Positions 47,933 to 58,498 of a stretch of DNA of 64,000 nt are shown here, piece after piece. How positions within the stretch are numbered: the stretch's first letter is position 1; each line of letters starts with the position of its first letter. Under the pieces are notes generated by a model that did no database searches, was not told the origin of the DNA, and was given only the letters and a program-made list of their open reading frames with translations. A program made the position numbers and the translations under genes. Location of the stretch: assembly GCF_003473485.1 (NCBI RefSeq), contig NC_053048.1:47070255-47134254 (forward strand). The letters run 5' to 3'. The DNA is from Medicago truncatula. Lineage: Eukaryota; Streptophyta; Magnoliopsida; Fabales; Fabaceae.

Positions 47933-48018
47933 ATTCTGCGATGATGATTTGCATAATACGTCTGCAAATACGAGATTAATCGATGAGTTTGAAATTGTAT
48001 GCTCTCGCTGAGTAGAAT
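47933..48018 (+). ncRNA. Box C/D snoRNA, second in the cluster
   Basis: It has terminal stem ATTCTGC/GTAGAAT (47933-47939 with 48012-48018; one G-U pair), box C GATGATGA (47940-47947) and box D CTGA (48008-48011), 86 nt in all. A C'-like cgatgag (47981-47987) and a D'-like tctgc (47961-47965) are internal. The guide next to box D reads ttgtatgctctcg. I could not match it to rRNA or U6 from memory, so the target is unassigned. It lies 94 bp downstream of the first snoRNA on the same strand, probably in one precursor. Confidence 0.78.
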
Positions 48019-48236
48019 ATGCACATCTCTTTTGATGTTTATTAGGCAGTTTCAATATTCCCAAATCGAGTGCTGAATATATACATTTATGTTGTCTTTT
48101 TAATATGCAATTACTGCAATGTCTCGTAAATCCTACACCATCATAGTGTTCTGACCGAATGAGCCATTGCTTTTTTGGATCGAAATGGAATCATACAAAA
48201 TGATTATGTTACAGATAAAATGCTAATAAAAAGATG

Positions 48237-49335
48237 AGGTCTGTATAAAATGGATCTCTAAAAATATTGGTCCATATTGGACCACTTTTTTCAACCATTT
48301 GATTAGATTATCACACCAAACTATATCATAGTCTATCCACACTCAATCTAACTCATCATCTCTATCTCATTGTGGACTGCTCTCTCTCTATCTCTCATCA
48401 CACTTTCTTCTGGTTTTCTTTTTTTTGTTTCCTTTCACCAATCGTTCTCTCATGCTCTCATCATTTTCACATTCATTAATTATTCAATTCAAAATCAAAC
48501 AAAAACTTTGAGGTTATTAATTCACCTAGGTCCTCAACCTCTATCTCCTTCTCAACTTACAAAACCAAAAGTCAGTATGTCATAACAACAACTAGCAACA
48601 TTGAACATGAATGTGGCCAATTTCAAAGATTTTAAACCATGTGGAAACTCTCATGATAAAATAAATATTAAAAGAAACTTATAATAACAAATTTTAAAAT
48701 TTTGTAAAAATAAAAAAAAATTATATTTAAAACAAACTTCATTGCGTCAGATGTTCTCTTGTTCACTATGTAGGACTACACACAACTTCTTGAACATCAC
48801 CATAAATGAAAGATCACAAACTCAATTTTAATTTACAACCTCCAGAAACTAGAAACTAAAATGATAAATTAATACAAAATTAATATAAAAAAAAAAATCA
48901 GTTTGTAGTGAAAATAAATCATAAAAATTCAGTTTAAACTAACAACAATTTGGGAATCTGAGAGGACACGTAGGCGTTGATTGAGGTAGTGTTGAAGGTT
49001 GTAGAAATGAGATTTGAGTTTGGGGAACTCAGCATAGAGGGAGAGATTATTCTGTTCAATGTTGAAGTTTAGTAGCAAAATGAATTTATTGTTATTGTTC
49101 AATTCGAAATAAACTGTAAATGAACACAATCACCACCCAAATCCAAAAGTTGGAATACACAATAATAAACAAACTTGGTGCCAGTGATACTGGAGAAAGA
49201 GAGAGAAACGAGAGAGATAGAGTTGAAAGACTATATTTGGTGCAGATGACCATGTTAAGATTAGGTAGGATAGCCTAATCCAATGGTGGGAAAAATTGGT
49301 CCAGTATGGACCAATACATCAATAGGTCCAGGCTA
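48237..49335. mobile_element. TIR element with ggtccatattggacc ends
   Basis: The left arm (ggtctgtataaaatgga, ttggtccatattggacca, caaccatttgattagatta) and right arm (aatccaatggtgggaaaa, ttggtccagtatggaccaat, ggtccaggctatacgg) are inverted over about 80 bp. Inverted CT/GA-rich blocks (ctctctctatctctc and gagagagatagag) follow inside. It is about 1.1 kb with no transposase frame. Confidence 0.65.
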
Positions 49336-50655
49336 TACGGCACCAAAAGATGAAGCTAAATTCAACTCTTGTAATAATATCTATATTGATTTTGAATTTT
49401 GCAAACCAAGAAACCGGCAAGTAAAAACAGAGAGAAAGAAAACAGGTCACCATTCCTAACAATAATCAATATTGTCACATCAGCCAATAAATTTTGTGTT
49501 TGCAATGGTGGAAAGTGACAGGCCTATCACAATTGACATGGAAATTGATCTTGAAAACAAGTGATATTTCACAATTGTATGAGGCACTCAAAACTCATAC
49601 ACCATTTCAAAGCATCATTCTTTTGGACATTATGTGGTAAAATTGACATCTTCAAACTGAAAAAGCATATCCCATAGATACGAATGGCTCTTTATTGGCA
49701 ATAGTCTGCATCTCAAAGGGTGTCAGTGGTTCTTTATTGGTAATATTTGCACTTTCTGTCTTTTTAGTCAATCATCGAAGAGTGCTCCTTAAGTCCAACC
49801 AAATGAGCTAAATTTCATTCGTAGCATCAATTTTGGATATCTACATTTGCCATCATCATTATTGTTTATTAAAAACAAACCTAGATAACGATAAAATTTG
49901 TTATTGTTACGTTGTAACTTGTATCTCTCACTCCAGCTGGCCATTTGATTTCCTTAAGAAACAAACTTGTATTACTTTGTTTTGGTTACACTCTGTTTTT
50001 GAATCTGAATTGAAATTGAAATTGAAATTTATGGTGGGTGAAGGCGTGTCTTAGTCCAGGAGATACATTATTTCCTCTATAAACTAATGTTTGATTGGAA
50101 ATCATTATTGAAGCCAAAGTAATTGATTAAATTCTCCGGTTCCTTCCCCCCAAAGTTCGGCCGATTGCAAAACATTGATTCAAGAAGTTTGTTAAATTAA
50201 AAAAAAAAAATAACAAGTACTTTATAGAGTGGAGTGAGTATTATGAGTTAGTTTGATGGTTTTGAGGGAAGGAATAACATGTAGTTAGAGTTACAGTCAC
50301 AAGTTCAATTTATCAATAATAATAATAGAAAATGTTCCACATTGGATATTATGAAGAAATAAGCAATTACATACCTCTACTATTCAGTATCTGGGATATT
50401 TCAAACAAAATTACATTGAGTACTGCATGCCAACATCAAAATTATAGAGTAATAACGTTCACTTAAAATTTGAAATACACACTAACACAACCAGGAAATT
50501 AAACAATCTGTCAGAACATAATGGCGAAAATAAAACCTAATTAACATAGGAAAAAAATACGAAAAACCGTTCAAATAAAACCTAACATATATCAGAGATA
50601 CCGTACTTATCAAGATCAAACCAAAAAAATAACAAAATATTTAATTTGTAGTACT
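49336..50655. other. Duplicated flank of the GST gene
   Basis: The segment from about 49680 to 50440 resembles 57540-58500 in the same orientation. It contains a piece like the GST 3' flank (tttattggcaatagtctgca, tctcaaagggtg). After that come cactttctgtcttttta, agagtgctccttaagtccaa, ttttggatatctacatttgc, agtttgatggtttt and aaattacattgagtac. No coding exon of the GST is included. Confidence 0.65.
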
Positions 50656-51693
50656 CTATGGAAGGAAGGGCGTGTTTGGTTGGAGCTGTTTGCATAAACC
50701 AAAATAAGTTGAATAAATCAATCTATTTTTGGCACCTGTTCTGTGTATATCAGCATGTTTGCAGAAATACTTCAATTGATCAAGATTGCAACATCCTATC
50801 ATTTGACCCAACAGCAAGAACAACCAATTTATATTTCTCTTCTTTGTCATCAACGGATGCATTGCTTTCTCTTGTCCACAACTCTTGCAGTTTGGTATCA
50901 CTGGATTCATCCATTCAACGGGTGCACGATCACACATCTCGTTCCTTCTTTCCTCTATGAACCTTGTCACTTTCTCAAAATTCTCAACCAAATCAAACTG
51001 AATGTCTTGTTGAAACTTACAGACTTTGCATTCAAGAGTTCCAGAGATAGTATTGAGTTTCACTACGGATAACATGTGGTCAAGTGTGTGCAAGATGGCA
51101 CGTTTCGAAGTGGCCCATGGGAATGGTGGTGGAACTGCCATGCTCTTAGTTAGTCGTCTCTTTTTCACAGGTTGGTGCTTTGGTAGAATACGTTGACGTC
51201 GTCCCAGCACCTTATTGGTAGGAGGAGAAAGATCTTGTTCTTGTTCTTGATGATAGTGGAATGGTAATTTGGGAATTAGGGCAAGATTATTAGGGTTAGA
51301 GTCAAAATTAGGAGGACGAGGAAGAGAAGTGATGAGTTCGGAATAGAAGAATGTTTGAGGATCAATAGGGCGTGTGGAGGGTGTTAATGGCGTGTATTCA
51401 AATGGTGGAGGCCTAGGGGGTGATGATGGTGTCCATTCAGATGGGAAAGGCTTAGGAAGTGGTGGTGATGAAGATGGCTGTGAGAGTGTAAGCCATGATG
51501 GATCCACATGCTTCTTCATCTTCTTTAAATTCAAGATTGTTTGTGTATCAGCAGAGAGGTGCGTGGTAGATGTTAATGGTGTGTATTCAGATGGTGGAGG
51601 CCTAGGTGGCGATGATGATGATGATGATGGCTGTGAGAGTGAGCGTGTAAGCCATGATGCATCATCAAACGCATCACCATGGTTGTTAATCAT
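50656..51693 (-). CDS. DUF7086 domain protein, copy A
   Basis: Single exon, 345 aa. The N-terminal half is Pro/Ser-rich and disordered. It contains an internal repeat: SWLT..LSQPSSS followed by a PSE(Y/W)TP block occurs twice, about residues 13-41 and 70-92. A basic PVKKRRL (about residue 183) may be a nuclear signal. The C-terminal domain (about residues 195-345) starts WATSKRAILHTLDHML. It carries two CxxC pairs (CKVC and CKSC), WMNPVIPNC, NINWLFLLLGQMIGCC and YFCKHADIHRTGAKNR. These identify the plant-specific DUF7086 family, of unknown function; the paired cysteines suggest zinc binding. Its closest relative is the copy at 55445-56362, almost identical over the C-terminal 150 residues. 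Confidence 0.85.
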   Translation of the reverse strand: MINNHGDAFDDASWLTRSLSQPSSSSSSPPRPPPSEYTPLTSTTHLSADTQTILNLKKMKKHVDPSWLTLSQPSSSPPLPKPFPSEWTPSSPPRPPPFEYTPLTPSTRPIDPQTFFYSELITSLPRPPNFDSNPNNLALIPKLPFHYHQEQEQDLSPPTNKVLGRRQRILPKHQPVKKRRLTKSMAVPPPFPWATSKRAILHTLDHMLSVVKLNTISGTLECKVCKFQQDIQFDLVENFEKVTRFIEERRNEMCDRAPVEWMNPVIPNCKSCGQEKAMHPLMTKKRNINWLFLLLGQMIGCCNLDQLKYFCKHADIHRTGAKNRLIYSTYFGLCKQLQPNTPFLP

Positions 51694-53439
51694 CTCTAAG
51701 ACTGTTGGTTTTGTTTCTTTTCTGAATCAGTAAGACTTATTAGGGCAAAGGTAGCAAGAAACTGAAAGAAAGAGTTTAATGAGATATATCAACGCTTCAC
51801 AACTAGGGTTTTGGATATGGTTGATTTATAGTACTGTATATCCTTCCAGTTAGGATATTTGGTTTTCTATTTTGTTACAATTCAAACAGTGGTTTTTTAT
51901 TTTGATAACTTATTCAAACGTATTATCATCTTCAAGGACAAAAATGTCTCCATTTAAAGATTATAACTAACTTTCTAACAAAAAAAATTTAATTATAACG
52001 TTGTGAATTCGTTGAAAAGTCACAACAATAAAATACTTGATGTGTGGAACAAAGAAATCAAACAACCAATATCATGGGTAACAATTATAAATACAAGCAA
52101 AAATTAGAAAACAGCTAGAGAAAAGAAAGAGAGAACACACAAAATTTGTTTACACAGTTCTGTCCAATACTGAACTAGTCTGGGGGAGAGAGCATCCCTT
52201 CGTTCCACAACAACGATGAGTAACTTTACAAATCAAAGGGTTACAAGAATAAGTCTTCAAACCTAATTCCACCAAAAGTCTCAATCTCTTCCCGTGACCA
52301 ACAGACTCAATCCTAACGGTGTTTCCCAAGGTGAATTAATCCCAACCCTAGTGTCTCCCGCTTAGAGAAATATCTCTCTAAACCCTAGTTTGTTGTTTGT
52401 TTCTAAATCCTGGTTTTTAGACTCTCTACCTCTCTCAAGGTTTCATCCGAGACAAGGTTTATATTTATAAAGAAATATAACTCATAAATTTGGAACAGAT
52501 ATCACGCTGAAGATACGTTTTTTTTTTCTCCTTCAGCACAAATAGTATTTGCATCAAATATTCCCTTTTAAATATATATTTGCATCAAATATTCCTTTTA
52601 AAAATATATCCGTATCAAATATTCTTTCATACGGTACAAAAATATATTTATTTTCCATAAATATATTTTCAACACAAAATATATTTGAAACAAATATTTT
52701 ATATTTTTAGCAACAAATTCTTCTTCATCCATCAAATTTTGAGTCATACTACACCAATAACTAACTAAGACAAATTCCCACAAAAAAAATAACTAAGACA
52801 AATTATAGATTTGTTTTCCTTTTTTTTTTTTAAAGAAACTGATGATTTGTTATATTTTCATAAAACAATCCTTAATTCAAGAGTAAGAGAAACAAATTGA
52901 CCGAAAAATAAAAGAAGACCGTCAAGTGAGTACATAGGAATGGAGGTTAGTATTTCTCTTAGGGTATGTTTGGATTGAGGGTTTAGGAGGGGAAGGGAGA
53001 GGAGGGTTTGATTTTCTTTTTTAAATTGCCGACTAATGACTATATATATTTGAAAAGAAAGAGTAAGAGATACAAAACTTTTTTTTTTTTGTTTTGTACA
53101 AATTTAAACTTCCATTCAACTAAATCCGATTCCATATTAATAGTGGTTTAATGATAAGATCAAAATTATTGAAAAGAGAGAGTGTATGCAAAAAAATAGT
53201 AATTTATTGGTGGATCAAAACAAAAAACAAGGCCAAAAATAAAATAAAAATATTTGCAAGGACCGTAATCAAACAAAAAAATTGCATGGACTAAAACAAA
53301 ATAGTGATATATTTGCGAGACCAAATACATATTTAAACTAGTGTGACTTTACAGAACAATACTAGTGTGACTTTAGATAGCGTGAACATTAAGCAAGCAC
53401 ACAGTACTAGTATTATTTTCAAGGGATTGAATTGAAGGT
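51694..53439. other. Intergenic between DUF7086 copies
   Basis: The left part is the promoter and leader of copy A. Around 52075-52470 there is a block (acacagttctgtccaatact, ctgggggagagagcatccct, ccctagtgtctcccgctta) with the look of a dispersed retroelement-related repeat, although I cannot place its borders. Near 52968 a gtatgtttggattgaggg sequence looks like a MITE end. Confidence 0.4.
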
Positions 53440-53690
53440 TCCTTTCCTTTCGGTTGGACTTGTTTGCACAAATGGAAATAAGTTAGTTATACCAATCTAT
53501 CTTTGTCACCTTGCCCAACACTCTTCATGTTGGCGTGTTTGTAGAAATACCTCAAATGCTCAAATTTGCAGCATCCTCTGTTGTTCATCATCTTTGACTG
53601 ATTGCTGCTGACGAGTTAATCTTCTTTCATTCTTTCTTTGGAATTTGGTGATGGTAAAAGGGCGGGCAGGGTAGGCCAGCAAGAGGTGGA
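53440..53690 (-). pseudogene. Collapsed DUF7086 pseudogene
   Basis: Read on the minus strand, the segment 53580 down to 53440 translates as the last part of DUF7086 (GCCKFEHLRYFYKHAN, then LTYFHLCKQVQP). An in-frame TAA lies at the position where the intact copies read IYSTYF. Directly adjoining it (53581 to about 53690) is the leader and first 20 codons of the gene, with the ATG changed (ccaaag instead of the catgg context) and several indels. The central 250 or so codons are missing. It lies between the intact copies, on the same strand. Confidence 0.85.
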
Positions 53691-55444
53691 TGGGTGTGCA
53701 GTGTATTTGGATATTTGTTTTATTCCTTTCTCTCTGCATATATTTAGTCCACCTGAGTGTTTAATTTACTCGTTGCATATTTTTCAGTTTAAACTTGACC
53801 TCATGTGTTTCCAATTTTGTTTTCAAAGAAAAGTCATTCCAACCAAAACATATTGGCTTCTTTGTATTGATTTGATAATTTAACTGAACCAAATTTTATC
53901 TTGATCGAATTGTACCAATTGGTCTCTACTCACTTTTTGGACATACATTTCAAGTAAACATCGTAAATGATAACCTAATTACCTAAAGGGTGAAATACAA
54001 ATAAATAGATGGAGCCGGCAATGTAAGTATAGTTAATGTGATGTTGCTGCTAAATTCAGTTTTGCAGAATTATCATTTGCTGCAACCAAAAACATTGGTG
54101 TATATTTCTTGAAACTGCTGATTCTATTGTATGGTGAAGTGCAGGACTGAAGCATTAAGAGGGAATCGTTAGCTCCTTTTTTGGCGAAGTAATTAATGTG
54201 ATTTTCTTATTTAGTTTTGCTATGAGTGAATGATGCTACAAGAGCAGTGGTCTTGTATTTAATTGCCTCATATACTTAGTCTTGTCCTGGTTTGCTATGC
54301 CTTGATGAGTTGTTGGGGACTTTGAGGTATTGTATGAATGATGATGGAAATTTTGTTGGCTAGAGCATAATTTGTGCAGCAACCACAAAAATCAATTCAA
54401 GACAATAAGTGGAGTTTCTGTCACAATTGAATCCTGATGTGTAGGGCTGCAAAGTGCATGCCATGGTGGTAATGCATATAGTTTTGAGGTGTTTTGTCAG
54501 AGATGATGCAGCAGCAGCACTGTGTCTCGGTCTACTAAGTCCGAATACATAGTGCCGATGTGATAAGATATGGATATGTTAAATTTTTTAAATTCAAGAT
54601 AGAACCTATATACGTTAACAAGTTTTTTATAATGAGTTTTTTATTAGATTTCTACGTACATTTATATAAAATTCCAATGTATAATCTTTTCTTTTTATTT
54701 CCCTTTTCACAGTTAACTCTAGGCTATAAACTATGATGTTTGAGCTACACTTTACATTACTGAAAGCCAATGCTTATTCATCAACCAATTCTTGCCCATT
54801 GAGAAGGATATTTTTATATAATTAAAAAAAAAAACCGGAATATGATAGTAACTGGTATAAACAAACTTAAGGTAAAGTATTAGAAAGTTGAAACTTGTTA
54901 GGATGTCAGCAGCATAATTTATTATTAATTCACTATCTCAATTTACAAGCTAATAGTAATATACTATATTACCACTATCTCGATTCAAAGATAATTAATT
55001 AAAACGATTTTTTTCTTATGCATAAAACAAAATTGTAATTCTTGGTTTAGTCTAACGGAGGGGTTAGTCTCCCACAATTGTGGCGAACCAAGATATCAAA
55101 TCGCTACTGATAGAGATGCCTACATTTAATGTGATACCAATTAGAGTAGTAGTAGAATTTCAATCATACACATTTAGAAATTCAAAATATAAAGCAAAAT
55201 TCCAATTAGAGTGATATCAACTACTAAGACTGAGAGATGTACTATATTAATCAAAGTAACAATGTTCATTAAAATAAAAATGGACACGAGCACGCATGAA
55301 AGAATTGATCAAAAAGAAAAGTAAAACCTAACACATATCAAGTGTCCAGAGATACTGATCCAGATCAAGAATTCAGATCAAACCAAACAAACAAATTCTA
55401 AAAACAAAAGGGATGCACAGAAAATATAATGAATTTGTAGTACT
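53691..55444. other. Intergenic, no gene supported
   Basis: No gene is recognised. Short frames (for example 53638-53883, plus strand) overlap the pseudogene leader and carry no domain. The right end holds the 3' flank of DUF7086 copy B, which resembles that of copy A (cctaacacatatcaagtg... against cctaacatatatcagaga). Confidence 0.4.
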
Positions 55445-56362
55445 CTATGGAAGGAAGGATTTGTTTGGTTGGAGTTGTTTGCATAAACCAAAATAAGTTG
55501 AATAAATCAATCTATTTTTGGCACCTGTTCTGTGTATATCAGCATGTTTGCAGAAATACTTCAATTGATCGAGCTTGCAACACCCTATCATTTGACCTAA
55601 CAGCAAGAACAACCAATTGATGTTTCTCTTCTTTGTCATCAATGGATGCATTGCTTTCTCTTTTCCACAAGTCTCGCAGTTCGGTATCACAGGATTCATC
55701 CATTCACCGGGTGCACGATCACACATCTCATTCCTTCTTTCCTCTATGAACCTTGTCACTTTCCTGAAATTCTCAACCAAATCAAACTGAATGTCTTGTT
55801 GAAACTTACAGAATTTGCATTCAAGAGTTCCAGAGATAGTCTGGAGTTTCAATACAGATAACAAGTGGTCCAGTGTGTACAAGGTAGCGCGTTTTGAAGT
55901 TGCCCATAGGAACGGTGGTGGTACTGTCAGGCTTTTCATGAGTCTTCGCTTTTTTGCTGGGCCAGACGGTGGTAGAATGAATTCACATCGTCCCAGCATC
56001 TTGCTAGTGGTAGAAGGAGGAAGAAGCGAAACATGGTCTTGTTCTTGTTCTTGATGAGAATCTTTATGGAATGATTTGGGGATTAGGGCAAGATTATCAA
56101 GGTCAGAGTCAAAATTAGGAGGATGAGGAAGATTGGTTATGAGTTCGGAATAGAAGAATGTCTGTGGATCAATAGGGAGACGCGTGCGGGGTGTTGATGG
56201 TGTGTATTCAGATGGTAAATGCTTAGGGAGTGGTGGTGATGAAGATGCGTCGATAATGTCATGAGGAGGAGCATCATCTTCATCACATGAAAGTGCAGCA
56301 TGATCAGCATGGTTCATCATCTTTGAGTTATCACTGATGAGTTGTTTCTTCTTTCTTTCCAT
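55445..56362 (-). CDS. DUF7086 domain protein, copy B
   Basis: Single exon, 305 aa. The N-terminus (MERKKKQLISDN) differs from copy A, and only one PSEYTP block is present. From DPQTFFYSELIT onward the two copies align throughout. The basic PAKKRRLMKS and the C-terminal domain with CKFC and CETC pairs, WMNPVIPNC, LLLGQMIGCC and KHADIHRTGAKNR are all intact. The function of DUF7086 is unknown. Copy B keeps the N-terminus that the pseudogene at 53440-53690 shares, which suggests the copy A N-terminus was remodelled. It lies 2.1 kb from the GST gene and on the same strand. Confidence 0.85.
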   Translation of the reverse strand: MERKKKQLISDNSKMMNHADHAALSCDEDDAPPHDIIDASSSPPLPKHLPSEYTPSTPRTRLPIDPQTFFYSELITNLPHPPNFDSDLDNLALIPKSFHKDSHQEQEQDHVSLLPPSTTSKMLGRCEFILPPSGPAKKRRLMKSLTVPPPFLWATSKRATLYTLDHLLSVLKLQTISGTLECKFCKFQQDIQFDLVENFRKVTRFIEERRNEMCDRAPGEWMNPVIPNCETCGKEKAMHPLMTKKRNINWLFLLLGQMIGCCKLDQLKYFCKHADIHRTGAKNRLIYSTYFGLCKQLQPNKSFLP

Positions 56363-56689
56363 GGAATTTGTTGATGGTAAGAGTGAGGGTAGGGTATCAA
56401 GAAAGTCAAAGAAGAGTTTGTATGCTGTGAATGAATAATTGGGATGATATGATATACTTATATAGAGAGATTTTTTTCAACACCTCTTTATATGTTAACT
56501 AACCATCTATTCCCACTGATTTGAAAATTTGAATGTTTGGACACTATTATCATCTTCAAAGACAAATGTATCCCCACTCAAAGATAATTACATAAAATAA
56601 AAATGTTTTTTTTTTTTAAATTTACAATTAAAGATTCTCGATAAGGTTTATTGAACCATTTTTGTATTGGAAGGTAGTAAAGTTATTAG

Positions 56690-56955
56690 ATACTAAGCCT
56701 TAACATAGTTACTTGATATGCAAGCCAGCTGTATTTTGTACATTAGTACCAGACTTAACTGATAAACTAACTCTAGTTACAGTTAGTTATGATTGGTTAA
56801 GGGTTGTTACAGTTAGTTAGAGGCTTCCCCATCACACACTGTGTATATACACTTGTAATCCTTCCCTTTGTAATCATTCAATACAATGTTTATTCATTTT
56901 CTCTCTATACTTTTGGTAGTACAAGCAACAGTAGTACCACTAATCACAGCATATT
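56690..56955 (+). mobile_element. Possible solo LTR remnant
   Basis: The sequence has repeated cagttagtta and gttacagttagttag strings. It then has cacactgtgtatatacacttg, taatccttccctttgtaatc and attcaatacaatgtttattc, followed by a CT-rich end. This order (promoter-like TATA, then a polyadenylation-like region) is common in plant copia LTRs. No clean TG...CA ends, primer site or target duplication could be fixed. Confidence 0.35.
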
Positions 56956-58498
56956 TTTCTTTAGAATTCTGCTATTGCATCTCTTATCGTCATGTTTTCA
57001 AGGGGAAGTGTCATTAGTCATACAAAATGATTCAAAACAAGGTTCAGGCATATACACCATTTTCTGTATTGGTTATGTATTTGAGGACTACCTAGGAACT
57101 CAAGTTATGGTTTTACTGATTCTGTATTCGAGGTGTACCTTTGAGCTCAAATTTAGTAGTTCCTTCGGTTCTCTATTCACCAGGTCTGCTATCAGTATGC
57201 TTTTGGTGAGGGAAATATATAAGTTTCTCAAGTTGAAAAGCTAAAGTGTATATTAAGGTAGCTCATGGCAAGTTATATGCTTGCAATACAACAAGTCGTG
57301 TTTCCAACGGCTGTTCACTAAAATTGTAAAGATTATAACGTTCATGATCAGGAAGGGGGAACTGAGAGGAATCCATCAGTTAAGGAATTATGCTCATGCT
57401 GAGAAGATTGTCATTCTAGATTCTTCGCGAATAAATTCTTCTACTTGTTTTTGAATGCATGATTTTCATTAATCAATGAACGTTGATTGAACAAAAACTC
57501 CAAATTCAAAGCAAAATCTGTGACTGCATATTTTTATAAGTGATGCACTTTCTGTCTTTTTATCAAAAACTTCATCTCTCTAGTCAATCATCAAAGAGTG
57601 CTCCTTAAGTCCAACCAATGAGCTAAACTTCATTCGTAGCATCAATTCATTTCTAAATTTTGGATATCTACATTTGCCAATTTGTTTAGCATCATTATCA
57701 TTATTGTTTATTAAAAAAAATCACCATGATTATAAAAAAAACCTAGATAAGGATAATTTGTTACGTTGTATCTCTCACTCCAACCTGCCGTTTGATTTCC
57801 TTAGGATTAGGCGTTGTTTTACTCTTTTGAATTGGAAATCAAACGATTAAGACCTATGGATCATAATTTAACCGCTTTAAACTGTTCGATTGGAAATCAC
57901 TGTTGAATTGCCAAAATAATTGATTGAAATGTATGGTTCAGTTCAAATTGTAAAACATTGATTCAACATAGAGTGGGGTGATTCAACAATTGAGTTAGTT
58001 TGATGGTTTTGGGGGAAGAACGTGGAGTTAGAGTGGCAGTCACAAGTTCAACTATCTACACTAAACTACGAAGCACGGACACTCCTCGGATTAGGCATGT
58101 CCCGGTGTCGGACATGTGTCCGATACCGACACTTGTAATTACACTGAATATATGATTTTTTCAAATTATTCGTTGTGTCGGCGTGTCCGTGTTCGCGCTC
58201 GTGCTTCATAGACACTAAATAACAACAATTCACATTGTGATATTTCCAAAATGAAATTACATTGAGTACATTATGACGATTATACATTATTTATACAATA
58301 CATCATCATAATTTAGTACGTAAACATCATCACGAATGCATCAAACAAGCTGGTAAAATTATTGATATCACATTCAAACTATTTGCAACTTTAGAATACA
58401 AACAAAAGAACATTTGAATGAAGAAGCATCACATAAACACAAATGATACTTTATTGCCAGCAGTCTACATCTCAAAGGGTGCCACTGCGACCCTATTT
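56956..58498. other. Intergenic, GST downstream flank
   Basis: No gene is supported; a 146-aa frame (56804-57244) overlaps the LTR-like sequence and has no domain. The part 57540-58300 is the partner of the duplicated segment near 49680-50440. Confidence 0.45.
58068..58209. mobile_element. MITE with gaagcacggacac ends
   Basis: The left end gaagcacggacact and right end (gtgtccgtgttcgcgctcgtgcttc) are inverted, with further inverted gtgtcgg/ccgacac blocks inside. The duplicated locus near 50300 lacks this insert, so it arrived after the duplication or was lost there. Confidence 0.7.

Noticed and set aside
48031-48051. Possible third C/D snoRNA after 48018 (tgatgt ... ctga)
   Set aside because: Box C is degenerate and no terminal stem forms around the ctga at about 48071.
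51374-51733. 119-aa Gly/Asp-rich plus-strand frame
   Set aside because: It is the antisense of the Pro/Ser-rich part of DUF7086 copy A.
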